Counted from the first letter of the stretch, positions 18,219 to 27,423 are shown. The stretch: 64,000 nt of DNA from Cellulomonas fulva (GCF_018531375.1 NZ_JAHBOH010000001.1:2480001-2544000); one strand, 5' to 3'. A program made the numbers and translations. Notes: generated by a model from the sequence alone, not told the origin.

Positions 18219-19709
18219 ATGAGCGAGGCGAAGCCGCCGCGACGCGCGACGGGGGGCCGGCCCGCGCGGACCGGCGACGCGCACCCGGTCGAGCACCAGA
18301 CCGAGCCGCTCGCGGTCGAGGAGCTCGAGGCGGCCGCCGCGGCGGACAGCACGGCCGACCGCGACGAGCTGCTCGCTCGCCTCGCCGCTCTCGAGGCGGA
18401 GAACGCGCGCCTGCGCGCCGCACCCGCAGCCGCACCGGCGACGGCACCGGTCGCCGTCGTCGCGCCACCGCGCCGCCGGCGCTGGGGCCGCTCCACGACG
18501 GCCGTCGTGCTGATCCTCCTCGGCGCGCTGCTCGCCCCCATCGCCGTGGTGTCGGCGTGGGCGCAGGGCCTCGTCGACGACACGGACCGGTGGGTCGCCA
18601 CCGTGGGCCCGCTGTCCGACGACACGACGATCCAGGCCGCGGTCACGAACCGCATCACGGACGCGATCGTCGACGCGGTCAACGTCGAGCAGCTCGCCGC
18701 GGACGCGACCGGCGCCGTCGCGGACCTGGGTCTGCCGCCGCTGGTGTCCTCGGCCGTCGAGTCGCTGCAGGGTCCGCTCGTCAACGCCGCCACCGACTTC
18801 ATCCGGCGGGGCGTGACCAACGTCGTGACCTCGGACGCGTTCTCCACGGCGTGGGTCGAGGCCAACCGGACGGCGCACGCGCAGCTCGTCGCCGTGCTGC
18901 AGGGCGACCCGGACGCGATCGCGAGCATCGACGCCGACGGCACCCTGTCCGTCAAGCTCACGACGGTCATCGACGCCGTCAAGGACACCCTCGTCGAGCG
19001 TGGCTTCACGATCGTCGAGCGGCTGCCCTCGATCGACGCGACCTTCCCTCTGGTGCAGAGCTCCGACCTGGTGAAGCTGCAGACCGGCTACCGGCTCCTG
19101 CACGCTCTCGGCACGTGGCTGCCCTGGCTGTCGATCCTGCTGCTGGCCGGTGGCGTGATCGCCGCCCAGCGCCGGTCGCGCGCGCTCGTGGTCGCGGGGC
19201 TCTCGCTCGCGGTGGCGATGCTGGTCCTCGGGCTCGGTCTGACGATCGGCCGGTCGGTCTACGCCTCGTCGCTGCCGGACACGATCCAGCGGCACGACGC
19301 GGCGCTGGTCGTGTACGACCAGGCGGTGTCGCTGCTGCGGATCGCGCTGCGCTCGGGCCTGGTCCTCGGGCTCGTCGTGGCGGCGGTCGCGTTCCTCGTC
19401 GGTGGGACGGTCGCCGCACGCTCGCTGCGCTCGTCGTGGTCGCGGGCCACCGCGGCCGCTCGCGGCGCGGGCGACCGACGCGGCGTCTCCACCGGGCCCG
19501 TCGGTGAGTTCCTGTACCAGCAGCGCACCCTGCTGCGCGTCGTCGTCATCGCGATCGCGGCGCTCGTAATCGTGCTGGCGGACCCCATCACGCCACCACT
19601 GGTGTTCTGGACGGCGGTCGTCGCCGGGGCGGTGCTGCTCCTGCTGTCGCTCCTGGCGCGGCCGGGCGCGCCGGTCGTCGAGCCGGACGAGAAGACCGTC
19701 GCGGTGTGA
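18219..19709 (+). CDS. Actinobacterial integral membrane protein with N-terminal coiled coil
   Basis: 496 residues, no enzymatic motif. Residues 1-85 are charged or Ala-rich and include a leucine-patterned coiled coil (DELLARLAALEAENARL). One membrane helix (VVLILLGALLAPIAVVSAWA) follows at about 93-112, then a ~190-residue extracytoplasmic region beginning DDTDRWVATVGPLSDD, then about five C-terminal membrane helices. The DTDR-x-VATV-x-PL pattern occurs in many uncharacterised actinobacterial membrane proteins. GAGGAGAGG upstream of ATG 18219 is a strong ribosome site. Its stop overlaps the next gene by 4 bp (GTGA), so it is coupled to a lipase-like hydrolase. Confidence 0.75.
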   Translation: MSEAKPPRRATGGRPARTGDAHPVEHQTEPLAVEELEAAAAADSTADRDELLARLAALEAENARLRAAPAAAPATAPVAVVAPPRRRRWGRSTTAVVLILLGALLAPIAVVSAWAQGLVDDTDRWVATVGPLSDDTTIQAAVTNRITDAIVDAVNVEQLAADATGAVADLGLPPLVSSAVESLQGPLVNAATDFIRRGVTNVVTSDAFSTAWVEANRTAHAQLVAVLQGDPDAIASIDADGTLSVKLTTVIDAVKDTLVERGFTIVERLPSIDATFPLVQSSDLVKLQTGYRLLHALGTWLPWLSILLLAGGVIAAQRRSRALVVAGLSLAVAMLVLGLGLTIGRSVYASSLPDTIQRHDAALVVYDQAVSLLRIALRSGLVLGLVVAAVAFLVGGTVAARSLRSSWSRATAAARGAGDRRGVSTGPVGEFLYQQRTLLRVVVIAIAALVIVLADPITPPLVFWTAVVAGAVLLLLSLLARPGAPVVEPDEKTVAV

Positions 19710-20413
19710 CGAGGCGGTCGGGGTCGGCGCCGCGCCGTCTGTGGTGGCGGGCCTGGGACTACGCGGTCGCGGTCCGCTGGATCGTCGCCGGCGCGTTGCG
19801 ACCGGGTGACCCCGACGAGCTCGCGGGGACGTCCTCGGGCGTCGCCGGACGCCCGGTCGTGCTGGTGCCGGGCGTGTACGAGGCGTGGCACTTCCTGCGC
19901 CCGCTCGCGCGAGCGCTGCACGCGCGCGGCCTGCGCGTGCACGCCGTGCCCGGGCTCGGCCGCAACCGCGGTGTGATCACGCCGTCCGCCGCCCTCGTGC
20001 GGGAACGGATCGAGGCGCTGGGGCTCCGGGACGTGGTGCTCGTCGCGCACAGCAAGGGCGGCCTGATCGGCAAGCGGGCCATGATCGAGGACGTCCTGTC
20101 GTCCGACCCTCGCATCGCCTCGATGGTCACGGTGAACACGCCGTTCACCGGCTCGCGCTACGCCCGCTGGGTCCCGCTGCCCGCCGTGCGCGCGCTGCTG
20201 CCGGGCGACGCGGTCATCCGGGAGCTGGCGCTCGAGCGGTCGGTCGACGAGCGCATCGTGGCCGTGCGCAGCTTCTGGGACCCGCACGTCCCGGACGCGG
20301 GGCCGCCGGACGGGGGAGCGGACGTGCTCCTGCGGACGCCGGGACACTTCCGCCCCCTCGCCGACCCCGAGCTCGTCGAGCTCGTCGTCCGCCACGTGCT
20401 GGACGGCGGCTAG
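19706..20413 (+). CDS. Alpha/beta hydrolase (lipase-like)
   Basis: 235-residue cytoplasmic-looking hydrolase. The nucleophile elbow is AHSKGG (Ser116), preceded by the oxyanion strand VVLVPGVYEAW, which recalls lipase/PGAP1-like enzymes. A C-terminal HF histidine near PGHFRPLADPE is the likely catalytic base. GTG 19706 overlaps the upstream membrane-protein stop (GTGA). It is convergent with the next hydrolase and both stop inside one CTAG palindrome (20410-20413). Substrate unknown. Confidence 0.8.
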   Translation: MTRRSGSAPRRLWWRAWDYAVAVRWIVAGALRPGDPDELAGTSSGVAGRPVVLVPGVYEAWHFLRPLARALHARGLRVHAVPGLGRNRGVITPSAALVRERIEALGLRDVVLVAHSKGGLIGKRAMIEDVLSSDPRIASMVTVNTPFTGSRYARWVPLPAVRALLPGDAVIRELALERSVDERIVAVRSFWDPHVPDAGPPDGGADVLLRTPGHFRPLADPELVELVVRHVLDGG

Positions 20414-21234
20414 CGGCCGATCCGCAGCACGCGCGTGAGCCCGGGCTCGTCGGGGTCGTCGACGATGTCGCGGCCGTCGAGCCAGGACCGCACCACGTGC
20501 GCGAGCTCGCCGGGGTGGCTGAAGTTCACCGCGTGGGCGGCGCCCTCGATGAGCACCACCGTGACGTGCTCGGGCGCGAGGCGCCCGACCTCGCGGACCC
20601 GCGACGGGGCGGGCATGAGCGGGTCGCGGCTGCCCAGCACGGCGAGCGACGGGACCGGGGTGCTCAGGAGCCGCTCGAGCGACGGGAACCGGGTGAGCTC
20701 GCTGAACAGGTGCAGCGCGTTGACCGGCCCGAACCGCAGGTAGTCGGGGATCGCCACGGGGAACATCCGCGGGCTCTCCCGCGCGACGTCGCGGGCCATC
20801 TGGCCCAGCGCCCGGCTCAGCGGCTGGTTCTGGATCCCGCCCGCGGGCGCGACGAGCACGATCCTGTCGACGCGGTCCGGCACCAGGTGGGCGACCTCGA
20901 GGCTGACGGGGCAGCCCATCGAGTTCCCGACGAGGACGACGCGCTCGAGCTCGAGCGCGTCGAGGAGCCCGACGAGCGTGTCGGCCAGCGCGGGGATCCC
21001 GAGCGCCCGCCCGAGCCCGTCGCTGCGCCCGTAGCCGGGCAGGTCGGGGACGAGCTGCGTCCCGCGGTCGGTGAGGCGACGGGCCGTGGGCATCAGGTAC
21101 GAGCCGGAGATCGCGAAGCCGTGCACGTGGACCATCGGCAGCCGCCCCGGCGCCTCGGGCCCCTGGCGGACGAACACGCTGGTCCCGCCGACGACGACCC
21201 GGCGCTCGGTCCATCCCGGTTCCGGCACGCGCAT
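20410..21234 (-). CDS. Alpha/beta hydrolase
   Basis: 274-residue alpha/beta hydrolase fold enzyme. The oxyanion HG motif is VHVHGFAIS, the nucleophile elbow GNSMGC (Ser105), the acid GSRDPLM and the base GAAHAVNFSHP, so the catalytic triad looks complete. It resembles the MhpC/epoxide-hydrolase-like group but lacks features that would fix a substrate. ATG 21234 begins the homologous region; no Shine-Dalgarno is seen and a weak CACTAT box lies 6 nt upstream, so it may be leaderless. The frame stays open upstream without conserved sequence. Confidence 0.82.
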   Translation of the reverse strand: MRVPEPGWTERRVVVGGTSVFVRQGPEAPGRLPMVHVHGFAISGSYLMPTARRLTDRGTQLVPDLPGYGRSDGLGRALGIPALADTLVGLLDALELERVVLVGNSMGCPVSLEVAHLVPDRVDRIVLVAPAGGIQNQPLSRALGQMARDVARESPRMFPVAIPDYLRFGPVNALHLFSELTRFPSLERLLSTPVPSLAVLGSRDPLMPAPSRVREVGRLAPEHVTVVLIEGAAHAVNFSHPGELAHVVRSWLDGRDIVDDPDEPGLTRVLRIGR

Positions 21235-21347
21235 GTGCTGATAGTGACAGACCCGCAGCTCGGCCGACGCGCCCGTATCTACCGGCAGCCTGCGGGCACC
21301 TGCGAGGAAGGGGCCGGCCCTGACCGGCCCTCCCGGCGGAGGTCCCC

Positions 21348-22598
21348 ATGGCGACGACGAGCACGACGAGAGCCCGGCGCGCGAGCCGGGCCCCCGCGCC
21401 GAGATCTCCCGGCCGCGCCGCACCCCAGCCGGCCCGCCCGGTCCCGGAGCCGGTCGCTGTGGCCACCGAGCCGGCCCTCGAGCGGACTGACGCGAGCCAC
21501 GCGGCCTTGGATGCCGCCCCGCCTCCACCGACGCCCGTCAATGCCGAGGTGGTGGGTGGGACGGAGCAGGCCGCCCCGCCGCCGCCTCCCGTACCGCACG
21601 TGACCCCGAGCCTGCGTCAGGGCAGGTCGGTGCGTCTCGCCGCGGCGTACGCGGACCTCCAGCTGGTGCAGAACAGCGTGACTGCCGCACCGGAGCGCCA
21701 CGGCAGCGAGGCGGTCAAGATCATCTGCGTCGCCGAGCTGCGCGCGGCGCAGGCGGCGCTGGAGCGGATCGACTCCGGCAGCGCCCGGATCTCGAGGGAC
21801 GCGCACTTCGAGTTCGCCTGGACGTGCATCCACCGAGCACGCGCGCTGCTGCCGCTGATCGTCGCCGACGACGCGCTCGAGACCCAGTACCTCTACGCGG
21901 TCGAGCGCGCTGGCCGGATGCGGCCGCGGGACGCGCGGCTCCTCGCCAGCCTCGGTCACCGCTCGAGCGACGCGGCGGACGCCGGCCCGCAGCGCCGGCA
22001 GCGCCTGAGCTACGCGCTCTCCGTCGCGTACGGCGCGGCGGACCGCGAGCACCAGCAGCTGCGCGTCCTGCGGGACCGGCTGCTGCGGGTGGCGTGGCTG
22101 ACCTCGTTGGCGCTCCTGCTCGTCGTCGCCGCCGGCACCTGGGTGCCGTCGCTCTTCCCGCTGTGCTCCGAGGACCAGACGGTCTGCCCGGCGGGTCACG
22201 GCGCGCCGGACCCGGCCGACGTCGGCACGGTCGCCTTCCTCGGCCTGATCGGCGCGGGCCTGACGGCGGTGCTCGCCATCCGGCGCGCCCGCCCGTCCAC
22301 GTCGCCCTACCGGCTGATGCCGGCACTCGGCTTCCTGCGCATCCCGCTGGGCGGCATCGTCGCGGTGCTCGGCGTGGTGCTGGTCCAGAGCGGGTCGGTG
22401 CCGGGCGTCGTCGGGCTGGCGGACTCCCAGCAGATCGCGGTGTACGCGATCGTCTTCGGGTTCGCGCAGGAGGCCGTCACCCGGCTCCTCGAGAACCGCG
22501 CCCGTGCGGTGCAGGACGTCGCGGCCGCGGGCGCGACCGCGAGCGTCGCCGCGGCGAGCGGCAGCACGACGAAGGACGACGACGAGACGACGCTCTGA
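21348..22598 (+). CDS. Hypothetical membrane protein with Pro/Ala-rich N-terminus
   Basis: 416 residues, function not recognised. Residues 1-90 are low-complexity Pro/Ala/Arg sequence. Residues about 95-240 are helical and soluble (LAAAYADLQLVQNSV, AVKIICVAELRAAQAAL) with several charged coiled segments. About four hydrophobic helices follow between residues 245 and 390. A Cys-containing loop (FPLCSEDQTVCPAG) between the first two helices may form a disulphide outside the membrane. A GGAGG-type ribosome site precedes ATG 21348. It ends before two terminator hairpins shared with convergent glnA1. Confidence 0.65.
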   Translation: MATTSTTRARRASRAPAPRSPGRAAPQPARPVPEPVAVATEPALERTDASHAALDAAPPPPTPVNAEVVGGTEQAAPPPPPVPHVTPSLRQGRSVRLAAAYADLQLVQNSVTAAPERHGSEAVKIICVAELRAAQAALERIDSGSARISRDAHFEFAWTCIHRARALLPLIVADDALETQYLYAVERAGRMRPRDARLLASLGHRSSDAADAGPQRRQRLSYALSVAYGAADREHQQLRVLRDRLLRVAWLTSLALLLVVAAGTWVPSLFPLCSEDQTVCPAGHGAPDPADVGTVAFLGLIGAGLTAVLAIRRARPSTSPYRLMPALGFLRIPLGGIVAVLGVVLVQSGSVPGVVGLADSQQIAVYAIVFGFAQEAVTRLLENRARAVQDVAAAGATASVAAASGSTTKDDDETTL

Positions 22599-22632
22599 CC
22601 GCGGTCCCCGAACGGGCGCGGCTGGAACGACA

Positions 22633-22669
22633 CAGCAGCCCGGCCACCACGAGGGCGACCGGGCTGCTG
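22633..22669. terminator. Hairpin terminator, convergent glnA1 region (1)
   Basis: 11-bp perfect stem CAGCAGCCCGG / CCGGGCTGCTG followed by TTCC. It lies downstream of the 416-aa membrane protein gene and of glnA1 on the opposite strand. Confidence 0.65.
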
Positions 22670-22682
22670 TTCCTGCGAGTCA

Positions 22683-22710
22683 CCGGCCCCCGGGAGCAGC
22701 CGGGGGCCGG
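22683..22710. terminator. Hairpin terminator, convergent glnA1 region (2)
   Basis: 11-bp perfect stem CCGGCCCCCGG / CCGGGGGCCGG with a 6-nt loop, 7 bp beyond the glnA1 stop codon. Probable glnA1 terminator. Confidence 0.65.
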
Positions 22711-22716
22711 GACGTC

Positions 22717-24141
22717 TCACACGTCGTAGTAGAGCTCGAACTCGTGCGGGTGCGGCCGCAGACGAATCGGGTCCACCTCGGCGGTGCGCTTGTAGTCGAT
22801 CCACGTGGCGATCAGGTCGGGCGTGAAGACGTTGCCCGCCGTGAGCCAGTCGTGGTCGGCCTCGAGGTTGTCGAGCACCTCGGAGAGCGAGCCCGGCACC
22901 TGCTGGATCTGGGCGTGCTCCTCGGGGGGCAGTTCGTACAGGTCCTTGTCGACCGGCTCCGGCGGCTCGATCCGGTTCTGGATGCCGTCGATGCCGGCCA
23001 TCAGCATGGCGGCGAACGCGAGGTACGGGTTCGACGACGGGTCCGGGACGCGGAACTCGATGCGCTTGGCCTTCGGGTTCGAGCCGGTGACCGGGATGCG
23101 GATGCACGCGGAGCGGTTCCGGGCCGAGTAGACCAGGTTGACCGGCGCCTCGAAGCCCGGGACCAGGCGGTGGTAGGAGTTCACCGTCGGGTTCGTGAAC
23201 GCGAGCAGCGCGGGCGCGTGCTTGAGCAGGCCGCCGATGTACCAGCGCGCCATGTCGGACAGGCCGCCGTAGCCCTTCTCGTCGAAGAACAGCGGCTCGC
23301 CGTCCTTCCAGAGGGACTGGTGCACGTGCATGCCCGAGCCGTTGTCGCCGAACAGCGGCTTCGGCATGAACGTCGCCGTCTTGCCCGCGGCGTGCGCGAC
23401 GTTCTTCACGACGTACTTGAAGAGCTGGACCTTGTCGGCGGACTTGGCGAGCTCGTCGAAGCGGTAGTTGATCTCGGCCTGGCCGGCGGTGCCGACCTCG
23501 TGGTGCGCGCGCTCGACCCCGAGGCCGAGGGCGTCCAGCTGCAGCGAGATCTGGTCGCGCAGGTCGGCGAAGTGGTCGACCGGCGGCACGGGGAAGTAGC
23601 CGCCCTTGTAGGGCGTCTTGTGGCCGAGGTTGCCACCCTCCTCCTTGCGGCCCGTGTTCCACGCGGCCTCGATGGAGTCGATGTAGTAGAACGACGCGTC
23701 CTGGCGGGTCTGGAACCGGATGTCGTCGAAGATGTAGAACTCGGCCTCGGGCGCGAAGAACGCGGTGTCCGCGATGCCGGTCGACTTCAGGTACGCCTCG
23801 GCCTTCGCGGCGACCTGGCGCGGGTCGCGGCTGTAGGGCTCGTCGGTGTACGGGTCCACGATGTGGAAGTTGATGTTGAGCGTCTTCTCCGCGCGGAACG
23901 GGTCGACGTAGGCGGTCGTCACGTCCGGCACGAGCTTCATGTCCGACTCGTGGATCGCCTGGAAGCCGCGGATCGACGAGCCGTCGAACATCTGGCCGTC
24001 GGTGAAGAAGTCCGCGTCGAGGGACTGCGCGGGGACGTTGAAGTGCTGCATGACGCCCGGGAGGTCGCAGAACCTCACGTCGACGAACTTGACGTCCTCG
24101 CTCTTGATGAACGCCAGGACTTCCTCTGGCTTGCTGAACAT
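22717..24141 (-). CDS. glnA: Glutamine synthetase type I (GSI-beta)
   Basis: Main ammonia-assimilating enzyme: glutamate + NH3 + ATP to glutamine, a cytosolic dodecamer. The 474-residue protein has [18 protein letters not shown], the H-NGSGMH region, [10 protein letters not shown] and [15 protein letters not shown]. Tyr402 in DLYELPPEE is the adenylylation site of GSI-beta enzymes, so the glnE product encoded at 13.7-16.7 kb should control it. A GAGGAG ribosome site lies 7 nt before ATG 24141. A GlnR-type operator lies 60-100 bp upstream of the start. This is GlnA1 by comparison with the GlnA2 paralogue. Confidence 0.97.
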   Translation of the reverse strand: MFSKPEEVLAFIKSEDVKFVDVRFCDLPGVMQHFNVPAQSLDADFFTDGQMFDGSSIRGFQAIHESDMKLVPDVTTAYVDPFRAEKTLNINFHIVDPYTDEPYSRDPRQVAAKAEAYLKSTGIADTAFFAPEAEFYIFDDIRFQTRQDASFYYIDSIEAAWNTGRKEEGGNLGHKTPYKGGYFPVPPVDHFADLRDQISLQLDALGLGVERAHHEVGTAGQAEINYRFDELAKSADKVQLFKYVVKNVAHAAGKTATFMPKPLFGDNGSGMHVHQSLWKDGEPLFFDEKGYGGLSDMARWYIGGLLKHAPALLAFTNPTVNSYHRLVPGFEAPVNLVYSARNRSACIRIPVTGSNPKAKRIEFRVPDPSSNPYLAFAAMLMAGIDGIQNRIEPPEPVDKDLYELPPEEHAQIQQVPGSLSEVLDNLEADHDWLTAGNVFTPDLIATWIDYKRTAEVDPIRLRPHPHEFELYYDV

Positions 24142-24185
24142 CCGCTGCTCCTCGGTTGATGGTGCCCTGGGGTCGGGCGTGACCG

Positions 24186-24191
24186 ACGCTA
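24186..24191 (-). promoter_or_regulatory. Predicted -10 box of glnA1
   Basis: TAGCGT on the minus strand, about 45 nt before the glnA1 start. The GlnR box centre lies about 40 bp upstream of the inferred transcription start, a usual activator position. Confidence 0.5.
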
Positions 24192-24201
24192 GGCCGGGGC
24201 C

Positions 24202-24239
24202 GTTTCTCTCGTGTGTGCCGATTGTTTCCGTGAGGTTAC
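24202..24239 (-). promoter_or_regulatory. GlnR-type operator upstream of glnA1
   Basis: Read on the minus strand: GTAAC-n6-GAAAC-n6-CACAC-n6-GAAAC. The first a-site/b-site pair matches the GlnR consensus (gTnAc-n6-GaAAc) exactly; the second a-site deviates (CACAC). In actinobacteria GlnR is the OmpR-type global nitrogen regulator and a glnA promoter is its classical target. No glnR gene is in the window. Confidence 0.75.
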
Positions 24240-24304
24240 GCGCACCGCCCGGGTGTAACGATCGTGGGAACGGTCCGCCTGCCGGGACGGGTCGGCTCGC
24301 CGCT

Positions 24305-24310
24305 TAGTCT
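24305..24310 (+). promoter_or_regulatory. Predicted leaderless -10 box of the RDD gene
   Basis: TAGTCT, 6 nt before GTG 24317. No ribosome-binding site is present, so a leaderless mRNA is likely. Confidence 0.5.
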
Positions 24311-24316
24311 GGTGGG

Positions 24317-24814
24317 GTGACGACTCGGGAGAACGTGGGCTCGTGGCTCGAGGGCGGGCCGGGTGGTGACCAGGGGGCGCGCGGCGCCCGGCTGGGGCTG
24401 CCCGCGCAGGGTCCGGGCTCGGCAGCGGGTGTCGGGCGGCGCATCGTCGCGCTCGTCGTCGACTGGACCGTGTGCCTCGCGATCTCCGCGACGTTCTTCC
24501 CGGCCGACGAGACGGCCACGTTCCTGGTACGCGCGGACAGCATCGTGACGCTCGCCGTGTTCGCCCTCGAGAACCTGCTCCTGGTCGGGCTCCTGGGCTT
24601 CACGCTGGGTCACCGCCTGCTCGGCCTGCGCGTGCGCACGGCCGGCTACGCCCCGGGTGGCACGCCGGTGTCCGACGACGCGCGCGCGCCGGGTCTGGTG
24701 CGCGGGTTCGTGCGCACCGCCCTGCTCTGCCTGGTGATCCCGGCCGTGGTGTGGGACGCCGACGGCCGCGGGCTGCACGACCGGCTGGCCGGCACGGCGA
24801 TCGTCCGTCGCTGA
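24317..24814 (+). CDS. RDD family membrane protein
   Basis: 165-residue inner-membrane protein of unknown function. After a ~40-residue Gly-rich cytoplasmic N-terminus comes GVGRRIVALVVDWTVC (the R and D of the RDD signature), a second helix LENLLLVGLLGFTLGHRLLGL, and a third helix ending with DGRGLHDRLAGT, which holds the second conserved Asp. Its position between glnA1 (divergent) and the DUF4191 gene repeats the mycobacterial order glnA1-RDD-DUF4191-lipA. Confidence 0.85.
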   Translation: MTTRENVGSWLEGGPGGDQGARGARLGLPAQGPGSAAGVGRRIVALVVDWTVCLAISATFFPADETATFLVRADSIVTLAVFALENLLLVGLLGFTLGHRLLGLRVRTAGYAPGGTPVSDDARAPGLVRGFVRTALLCLVIPAVVWDADGRGLHDRLAGTAIVRR

Positions 24815-24905
24815 CCCGCTCCGTCTTGCACCGGATCCGCCGTTGACCCGATCCGCGTGACCCGCAGGGGTCGGTCCGACGCCGAGCGCGCCGGGCCGGT
24901 GCGGC

Positions 24906-25619
24906 TCAGCGCCCGCGCATCCCCTTGCGGTCGGGGCGCGCCCGCATCGGGTCGACGCCCTTGGGGATCGGCGGCCGTGCCGTGCCCAGCGCGGTCAGGC
25001 GCTTGGCGACCTCGGCGACCTCCTGCTTGGTCAGCTTCGGCTTGAGCTTGCGCAGCTCCGTGGGCAGCTTGCGGAGCGCGACCTGACCCTCACCGGTGCC
25101 GACGACGAGCAGGGTGATCGGGACGGTGGGGATGACGCGCGCGGTGCGCTTGCGCTCGGCCTCGAGCAGCCGCGACACCCGGCCCGAGGGGCCCTCGCCG
25201 ACGAGGACCACACCGGGCCGCCCGATCCCGCGGAAGACCATGTCCTGGGTCCGCGGGTCGATCGCGACCGGCTCCTCGGGGAAGGTCCACCCGCGGCGGA
25301 TGGTGCGCAGGGCCGCCAGGGCCGCTCCGGGCTGCCCCTCGATCCGTGAGTACGCCGCCTTCTCCGCGCGCCGGGCCAGGATGAACATCACGCCCAGCAG
25401 CGCGAACGGCAGCGCCAGGAACAGGAAGTACACGACGTGGTCGAACACCACGCCGAGCACGACGCCGAGCGCCAGGATCCCCACGAAGACGGCCAGCAGG
25501 ATCCACGTGATGCTCGGGTCGACCTCCCGCGTCATCTTGAACGCTTCCCACACCTGGTGGTACCAGCGGACCTTCTTGGTCTTCGGCGCAGGGGAGGTCG
25601 AGGCGGAGTCACGGGCCAT
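24906..25619 (-). CDS. DUF4191 family membrane protein
   Basis: 237 residues, conserved in actinobacteria beside lipA but of unknown function. The N-terminus is Lys-rich (KTKKVRWYHQVWEAFKMTRE), then two adjacent membrane helices (ITWILLAVFVGILALGVVLG and VVYFLFLALPFALLGVMFIL), then a soluble domain with WTFPEEPVAIDPRTQDMVFR and a basic C-terminus. ATG 25619 follows a TAGACT box by 7 nt. It runs in the same direction as lipA, about 75 bp downstream of it, but appears to have its own promoter. Confidence 0.85.
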   Translation of the reverse strand: MARDSASTSPAPKTKKVRWYHQVWEAFKMTREVDPSITWILLAVFVGILALGVVLGVVFDHVVYFLFLALPFALLGVMFILARRAEKAAYSRIEGQPGAALAALRTIRRGWTFPEEPVAIDPRTQDMVFRGIGRPGVVLVGEGPSGRVSRLLEAERKRTARVIPTVPITLLVVGTGEGQVALRKLPTELRKLKPKLTKQEVAEVAKRLTALGTARPPIPKGVDPMRARPDRKGMRGR

Positions 25620-25626
25620 GGGCGTG

Positions 25627-25632
25627 AGTCTA
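25627..25632 (-). promoter_or_regulatory. Predicted leaderless -10 box of the DUF4191 gene
   Basis: TAGACT on the minus strand, 7 nt before ATG 25619. It supports this start over the upstream in-frame alternative at 25673. Confidence 0.5.
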
Positions 25633-25694
25633 CCGAGCGCGCGGGGCGCTCCCGCGCGCATGCTGCCCGGCACCGGGGCCGAGGCGCCCGCGGG

Positions 25695-26696
25695 TCAGCG
25701 GGCGAGCAGGCTCGCCGCCTCCTGGCGTGCGGTCGTCGGCTCGCCCAGGTGCGCCAGGGCGTCGGGGATCGGCAGGCCGCGGCGGCGCATCGCCTGTCCC
25801 CACAGCCGTCCGGCACGGTACGACGAGCGCACCAGCGGCCCGGACATGACGCCCAGGAAACCCATCTCCTCGGCCGCCTGCGACAGCTCCACGAACTCCT
25901 CCGGCCGGACCCACCGGTCGACGGGGTGGTGCCGCACGGACGGGCGGAGGTACTGGGTGATGGTGATCAGGTCGCAGCCCGCGTCGTGCAGCTGCTGGAG
26001 CGACTCCACGACCTCGTCGAACGTCTCGCCCATCCCGAGGATCAGGTTGGACTTGGTGACCATGCCGGCCTCACGGGCGCGCGTGATGACGGAGAGCGAG
26101 CGCTCGTAGCGGAACCCGGGGCGGATCTGCTTGAAGATGCGCGGGACCGTCTCGAGGTTGTGCGCCAGCACCTCGGGCCGCGACGCGTTGACGACGTCGA
26201 GGAGCTCGGGCACGGCGTTGAAGTCCGGGATCAGCAGCTCGACGCCGGTGCCCGGGTTGAGCGCGTGGATCTGGCGCACCGTCTCCGCGTAGAGCCACGC
26301 GCCGCCGTCCGGCAGGTCGTCACGGGCGACGCCGGTCACGGTGGAGTACTTCAGGCCCATCGCCTGGACGGACTCCGCGACGCGACGCGGCTCGTCGGCG
26401 TCGAAGTCCGCGGGCTTGCCGGTGTCGATCTGGCAGAAGTCGCAGCGCCGCGTGCACTGGTCGCCGCCGATGAGGAACGTGGCCTCGCGGTCCTCCCAGC
26501 ACTCGAAGATGTTGGGGCAGCCGGCCTCCTCGCACACCGTGTGCAGGCCCTCGCGCTTCACGAGCCCCTTGAGCTCCGAGTACTCCGGGCCCATGGTCGC
26601 GCGCGTCCGGATCCACTCGGGCTTCTTCTCGATGGGCGTCGCGGCGTTGCGTGCCTCGACGCGCAGCATCCGGCGCCCTTCGGGTGCGATCGTCAC
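25695..26696 (-). CDS. lipA: Lipoyl synthase
   Basis: Radical-SAM enzyme that inserts two sulfurs into protein-bound octanoyl groups to form lipoyl cofactor. The 333-residue protein has the auxiliary cluster Cys motif [13 protein letters not shown] (about residues 53-65) and the radical-[11 protein letters not shown] motif (CX3CX2C, about 83-90), plus the C-terminal RSSYRAG serine that ligates the auxiliary cluster. GTG 26696 follows TAGGGT by 7 nt. Its substrates, the E2 lipoyl domains, are encoded by the 31.8-33.7 kb gene, and LipB by 27.4-28.1 kb. Confidence 0.97.
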   Translation of the reverse strand: MTIAPEGRRMLRVEARNAATPIEKKPEWIRTRATMGPEYSELKGLVKREGLHTVCEEAGCPNIFECWEDREATFLIGGDQCTRRCDFCQIDTGKPADFDADEPRRVAESVQAMGLKYSTVTGVARDDLPDGGAWLYAETVRQIHALNPGTGVELLIPDFNAVPELLDVVNASRPEVLAHNLETVPRIFKQIRPGFRYERSLSVITRAREAGMVTKSNLILGMGETFDEVVESLQQLHDAGCDLITITQYLRPSVRHHPVDRWVRPEEFVELSQAAEEMGFLGVMSGPLVRSSYRAGRLWGQAMRRRGLPIPDALAHLGEPTTARQEAASLLAR

Positions 26697-26703
26697 GTCA
26701 GCC

Positions 26704-26709
26704 ACCCTA
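26704..26709 (-). promoter_or_regulatory. Predicted leaderless -10 box of lipA
   Basis: TAGGGT on the minus strand, 7 nt before GTG 26696. The alternative GTG at 26705 would overlap the box. Confidence 0.55.
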
Positions 26710-26874
26710 ACCGCTCGGACCCGTGCCGCCCCTGCTCGTCGGGACCGGTGGACGAGGCGGTGGTCACAGGTGCCCGCGGCGACCACCTCGGGACCAGGGT
26801 CCCGTGACCGGCCGCGAGCCGGGCGGGACGCTGGAGGGGAGGCGGGCGGAATGCCCGCGGAGGGAGGCACGACG

Positions 26875-27369
26875 ATGCGGGTGCTCGTGAGCGTCGCGTC
26901 CCGGCACGGGGCGACGGCGCAGATGGGGGAAGTGGTCGCGGACGCGCTGCGGGAGGCCGGTCACACGGTCGACGTGGTCGCGCCCGACGAGGTCGAGCGG
27001 GTGATGCCCTACGACGCCGTGGTCCTGGGCTCGGCCGTCTACGTCGGACGTCTCGCGGCGTCGATGCGCGACCTGGTGCAGCGGCAGGCGCCGCACCTGC
27101 GGCTGCGGCCGGTGTGGCTGTTCTGGTCCGGTCCGGTGGGCGCGGCGCCCGTGCGGGTCAGCGTGCCCGACGACGTCGACGCGCTGGTCCGGGCGACGGG
27201 CGCGCGCGAGGCGAAGTGCTTCGTCGGCGCGCTCGACAAGTCGTCGCTCAACCTGTCCGAGCGCGCGCTGGTCTCGCTCGTGCACGCGCAGGACGGTGAC
27301 TTCCGCGACCTCGACGCGGTGCGGGCCTGGGCGGCGGGCGTCGCCGACGAGCTCGCGGCGGCCGCCTGA
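26875..27369 (+). CDS. Flavodoxin-domain protein
   Basis: 164-residue protein related to protoporphyrinogen-oxidase-type flavodoxins (HemG-like). It has the N-terminal strand [17 protein letters not shown] with the FMN phosphate loop (SRHGAT), then [16 protein letters not shown] typical of Flavodoxin_5. The C-terminal half has a W-F-W-S-G-P-V-G motif. GGAGGGAGG before ATG 26875 is a strong ribosome site. It lies on the opposite strand between lipA and lipB, genes that are adjacent in mycobacteria, so it looks inserted. A haem-related role is possible but not shown. Confidence 0.8.
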   Translation: MRVLVSVASRHGATAQMGEVVADALREAGHTVDVVAPDEVERVMPYDAVVLGSAVYVGRLAASMRDLVQRQAPHLRLRPVWLFWSGPVGAAPVRVSVPDDVDALVRATGAREAKCFVGALDKSSLNLSERALVSLVHAQDGDFRDLDAVRAWAAGVADELAAAA

Positions 27370-27423
27370 GGCGCCTCGCCCCGCCGGGTTCGCCGTCGGC
27401 GACGGCTCGTCGGCGACGTCTCG

